From: Symbiodinium kawagutii
Lineage: Eukaryota > Sar > Dinophyceae > Suessiales > Symbiodiniaceae
Assembly (NCBI GenBank): GCA_009767595.1
Contig: VSDK01027031.1
Location: forward strand, 39,579 to 103,578
Length of the DNA: 64,000 bases
Direction of reading: 5' to 3'
Shown here: positions 55,801 through 61,800 of the stretch, piece after piece
How the letters are laid out: each line of letters begins with the position of its first letter
Position numbering within the stretch: the first letter of the stretch is position 1
The notes under the pieces: model-generated
What the model was told of the DNA's origin: nothing
Seen by the model: the letters and a program-made list of their open reading frames with translations, nothing else
The model's database searches: none
Translations under genes and position numbers: made by a program

Positions 55801-58800
55801 TGGTTGACAAAGCTGGGGATAAGTTCACCAACAAAAATAAGGGACATACCAACTAGATGGTGGTGTCTCAAAAATAAACGGCTGATTACTGGTTGGTTTG
55901 TAGGGGATTATAGTGGTCAAGAATCGGGGGTGATAAGCAACAATAAGGGTTAAACAACTACTGCATGGTGGGTTCTCGAGCGAGTTTGGGGACCCCAAAG
56001 TTATGGATAGTTTATGACTGACTGATTGATAAATGGATTATCACTGGTGGGTCCCCATTTTGAGAAACACCCAGTTGATAACTCTCCGGGCGAGCTTGAG
56101 TGAGCTTGATCTACAGGGTTCAATCTTCTGAATCTAGAAATTTACCGATATGTGTCGTTGTTGCGGCTGGACCACCACTTTGCACTTGGCTGGTGAGCAA
56201 CAATGGCTTGTTCTGCAGGTATCATATGGCTATGGGTCAATTCACCCTGTACTCTTGATTCCCCCATCATTAATCATTGTTTTTCCTTCAAAATTGTTGG
56301 TGACAATCCCCCATTGCTGTTGGTTGATTAATATTGACCCATAGCCATGTAGTGGTGTTCCTTCCCCACAAATCTTGATCCCAACACCGCTGACAATGCA
56401 GCGAATCCTGCACCAGCATTACAGCTGTGTCATCCCATCTGTGGCTGAGAGTTTTTCAGAAACCCATCAGTTCACCAAGTGAAAAACCAGAATCACTCGG
56501 ATCACTGTGGCTATCTGCTCATGGACAGCCTTCAGGCAGAGACCTGTGAGGCTTGCCGATGGCCCTTTTCGCGGTGATTATTCTGAATCAGACAACTTTT
56601 TGACCACACATCCAGAGGGAAAAAAGGAACGAGCTTTGAGTTCGATGTTTCTTCTGCCATGGCTTAAGTCGGTCTCGGCACATCTATAAACCAAGCGGTT
56701 CCTTGACCCTTTTGCTATACAAGGCCTTAGCCCCAAATCATAAACAGCACCAGATGGTGCCTGAAACTATTTCAAATTTCAGACTGTTCAAATTACAGGT
56801 CCTGCAACACCGCGACGTCCAGTGCGAGCATGTGCACTTTCTGTAAAACTGTACAAGTTTCTCGCGTGGCAAAGACACAAATCCTAGGTACTATAGTTGG
56901 CACTTGCATCTAATTGATTGGGGCCCTGGAAGGTCAATTCCTGGTTCAGTCAAACCAGCTCTCACATGGTTCCTTGGGACATGTCCAATCCTTCAAGATG
57001 TTTCGTGTAGCCTCTGACCCTGGTTTTTCCGAATTTTGCTCGGGTCGGTCTGCTTCTCGACTTTAAAGAGCACAGCTTGCGGCTTGGAGTCCATGACAAA
57101 CAGGATGCTGCCCACCACGAAGCAAATGTTTCCTGCGGCTGTGCTCCCTGAACCCATATCAGTTGGGATAGGTGGGTTACCCATATGACCAGTAGATCGC
57201 CTAGGCACCAACAGCTACAGCCATGGTTGGTGACCCACAACATCATGACCCAGGAACAGCTACCCAGCCCATCAACTCGCGAAACCGGCAAGCTAGAGAC
57301 CTGCGTGCCATGGTGTCTTGATAGTAACAAGCATCACAGTGCCGTGGTTTTGTCTGCCTCAGTTGGGCTGCTGACTCGTGATGCCAAGCCCCGTTTCAGA
57401 TGGTTCTTGTGAAAAACAACCTGTGCCAGGGGGAAACATGCCATGTGGCCCTCCTGCATGATTCAGGAAGAGAAGCTTCAGAAGGAAAGCTGAAAGCGTG
57501 TAGCAGATACTTCCAAGCAGATACAACATACTGCCCACGAAATACAGGTTCGCCATGGCTGCCAGCCCCGAACCAGTATGCAGCAATCTGTCCAGCTCAC
57601 ATGTGGCTATGCCGATCTGCAGGGTACATGATCAATCTTATACCGCACAAGTTGCAAAATGGTCATTCTTGTTGGCTGTAAACTATTCTTTCACCGGATT
57701 CTCCTCTCATGTTCCACTGCTGTGTCCGAAGCAGCAAAAAGCTGTGAGCCAGCAGCAGTTTGGGAGACCGAGTGCCGGGTGCTAAACTTGGCTTTGCAGG
57801 GTACCACCAGCAGTAACCAGTCGCACCACTTTCCACCATCGTTCATCACCATTTGCAAATGATCAACCATTGCAGGCCGCTGTTCACCATTATGGACCAT
57901 TATAGTTTTTGACAATGAAATTTTAGTATTGGGAATCTAGGAGTTAGGTGAATTTTTAAAGACAAATAGCTTTACCTTGCCCAAGCGTGGCCGTTTTGGC
58001 ATCGCAGTATTGGGTTGCATAGACATATGCACACCTACGTTTACTTTGCCAATGTAAACGAAAAAATGATCTCTTGATGTCAGAACAAAAAAGACTGTTT
58101 TTTGCGGGTCATTCCTTACATAAGTATTCCCCTCATATGCTCTATTATGACGTACCCTATCCGTAACCCAAATCGTTCACATGACAATTCTTACTATAAA
58201 ACACTATAATATAATCAATTTGTTGATCAACATTAGTAGACCATTATATGAACCCTTATAGTATCAACCATTATATTCACCTTTTTCTTAGCCATATATT
58301 ACCCACTATATCAACCATAGATTAACTATTACCCATATATTATCAACCATTATATTAACCGTATTCTCAACTAATATTGGTCATAGAACCTTTAACAATC
58401 GATTACTGATGGTATCATTGATATTTTAGAACCATTGATTATTACCCCAGAAATAATGCTGTGATTCTCCCCCGAGCAAATCACCAGGCCACTCGCTTCT
58501 TGAGACCAAAGCGGATGAGTTTCTTCACCTGCGACGACAGTGCCGCCATTGGTTGAAAGGGTTGCTTCCAAGTCGCTGACTTGGGCAAATATGTAAGGAT
58601 GATAAACACCTATCGAATTCTACCAACCGATCAACCAATCAATCAGTCAATCAATCAACCAACCAACCAACCAACCAGTCTATCTATCTGTCTATCTATC
58701 TATGTTTACATGTATATGCATGTAGGTGTGTTCAACGTCCGTGATCATCCTCTAGTTGGGATCTAACCATAGCGGTTGGGCTTGGCCACGCAGGGTTACC

Positions 58801-61800
58801 AACTGCTCGTGATGCTGCAAGTTGATGGCCTGCGGGTTGGCTGGTTGGATGGCCAGTAGATGGATAGCAACGATCAATGAGAATCACAAATGGTGGTTTC
58901 TCAAGCCACAGGGGACCCCCCAGAATGGTTGGCTTATTACTATAGATTATTGATATGGAATGATTTTGGGGCTACCCCTATTTTATGAGGAACACCCAAA
59001 TGGTTAACAATGGCTCGGAAGGGGTAAAGTGCGGTTACTACTGATGCTTGATCATGTTTGTCATGATCAATAACAATGATTGATAAGTAGGGTCATTGGT
59101 TACTCATTAGTTAATCAATAGAATAATGGTTAAGAACCTATGCATAATATATTGGTTGACAACCGTTGAATAATGATGATGAATAATAAAAGTGAACAAC
59201 TTTTAAGTAAACTTCACCCCGCTACGTACCCATTGTTGCCATCCAGTGCTAGCGTGGCAACTTGGAACACGACCCAAGATTGATCGTTACTAATTCACCA
59301 TGCTTGGCCCATCATGGTCATGAACCTACCGGTATTAAATCATCAAACGTGATTGGTTAAATATGGCGGTTTCTCAAGATAGAGTACCCCTAGAAATGGA
59401 TGGTTTAGTACTCTTAATTGTTCATGAACTGGATGATTTGGGTGTCCCCTATTCTGAGAAACCACCATTTTGATTCATGATTATAATGGGCCATGATTAC
59501 CCATATTTTAACATAATACAGTTGGTTAACATTCATAGGATAATGGTCACAATGAATGGCTCATAATTGGTTCGGTGTTGGAGTCAATTGATTACTACCA
59601 ACTATCTAGTGAATATTACCAACCATTAAACCTTGACTGTCTTGGTTGGTGACATTAACTTAAGTAGATAGTTTAATGTTGCCAATGATTGTTGATAATG
59701 ATTGATAATTACTTATTGAACAACAATGTAAAACGAACGTTATCAACCACTAGCCATGTCAATTCAACCTCTATCAACATAATTCAACAATAGCCAGAAC
59801 CATGGACCATTGTTGGATATGAACCGTTATTCGGTATGAGCCATTATCGTAACAATTGATGAACTATATTGACCATTAACTAGCAATCACCATCATCTGT
59901 TTATCAAGCAATAAAGAGCCATGATCATCATTGACCAATCATTCATCAACCAACTATGAACTACTAATCACCCAATAGATAGCTATTACTATCTTTTATA
60001 TATAGTCTTAATCACCCAATAGACAGCCATAACTATCATTTATATATCATTCATCACCCAATAGAAAGCCAGTACTATCATATATATCTATATATATATA
60101 TACATGTCATTAAGTAGCAAATTCACATTCATTGACCATCCACCAACCAACATTTCTACCAGTGATCAATCGTTAGCATTGATTCCGCTCCAAGGTGGGG
60201 CCCTGAATGGTTCGTTGCTTCGCGAAGTTGCGCTGTTTTTAACTCGGGGACTTACGAGTTGATGGTAGATATAACCAAAGTGAAATGGCCACAAAAAAAA
60301 CAGCTTATACCTATGCTTATGATATGTTCTGATATGTTACGATCATATCTACCATAACTAGGCATAGTCCAATGGCTTATCAACTACCTTATGCCTATGG
60401 TTCTGACTGTATCTCCCATAACTAGTGATAACCATAATTATGTACCATAGCTTTAACTAGCAATAACTATGGCTATATAACCATAATCGTACGTAACTAT
60501 GGTTATAACCATGGATATATCACTAGTTGCAACCACCAGTTATATGGCTATGGGTCAAAACCCCGTACCCTTGGTTCCCCTATTATTAACCATTGTTTCC
60601 CTTATTATTGTTGGTCATTATCCCCCATTATTGGTTGGTTAATATTAAGCCATATGGTGGTTTCTCAAAATGGGGGTACCCAAAAATTGCTGGGTTTATT
60701 ACTAAAAATGACTACAAATGGATGATTGGGGGGTCCCCTATTTTGAGAAACCACCATACGGCTATACACGCCCTAAGGCTAGATATGCCATGGTCGTCAG
60801 TAACTCCATCGACCACCTTCGCGCCTCCATGACCGATTGACACGCAGCTTCCACCAAGCCGGGAATGATCACGCCCAGGGCCGGATGGTCCATGATCCTG
60901 GCACATCACGGTTCGTGAAACAAGCATGCAACCGGTTTGGTGAACCATGATACTCTCCGGTAAACTAACCTGGCTAGCTGGATTTGAACCATATTTTCGA
61001 GTGAAACCCTGGGAAACTAGCAATAAATGGTAGATTTTCCATTGGCAGGTTATTTCACAAGAGGGTAACTAACGATAACTATTTTCATTAATCAATAAAC
61101 TTGCTAATCATCAATAAACAATATCAATATGAACTGTTTTAGAATTACTAGTGTTATTTATCAATAAAACCTATGGTGATCAACTGGTGATTGGTTACTG
61201 ACTACCTTATACTGTTCATGATGGATAGCATAATTGTGAATGGATTGGTTTGGGAAAATAACCATCAATGGTGAATAGACCTAGTCAATAATGGTTAATA
61301 ATGGTGTGCTTTATTCACCATGGTTCATGATGGATAGCAAGGTCATGAGGATGGTAAATGGCCCCCCCCAGCTTCGTGATACCCCAGAAATAACTGGTTC
61401 ATAAGCTCTTGTGAATGGTTGATGGTAAATAGGCATGGTGAATAATACCATTGGACATGATTGACAATTAAACAATAACCATTCAACCATGGTTCACTGA
61501 TCACAAAAAGTGTCTAAGTGAACAAAGGTCACTGATGCTTAGACAGTTGCACTACTGGATAGTAATGTTTAACAATGGTGAAATCATGTTGAATGATGAA
61601 TAGATATGATTAAACATGGTTGGTCGTAGTTAACCATGGTTGATCATGGTGAATGATGACAAGGTTGTCATGGTTAACAATGCTTGATTCTCATAAAGGT
61701 TACTTACTTGTTGATAATGATGATTAGACATGGCGAGCAATGGTTGGCAATGCTTGATAAAGGGAAGTGATGGTAGGTAATGGTTGATATTGGCTCACAA

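Noticed and set aside
60541-60758. Protein-coding reading of the C7/A11 region (79-codon plus frame)
   Set aside because: The frame translates two palindromic mobile elements; no coding signal.
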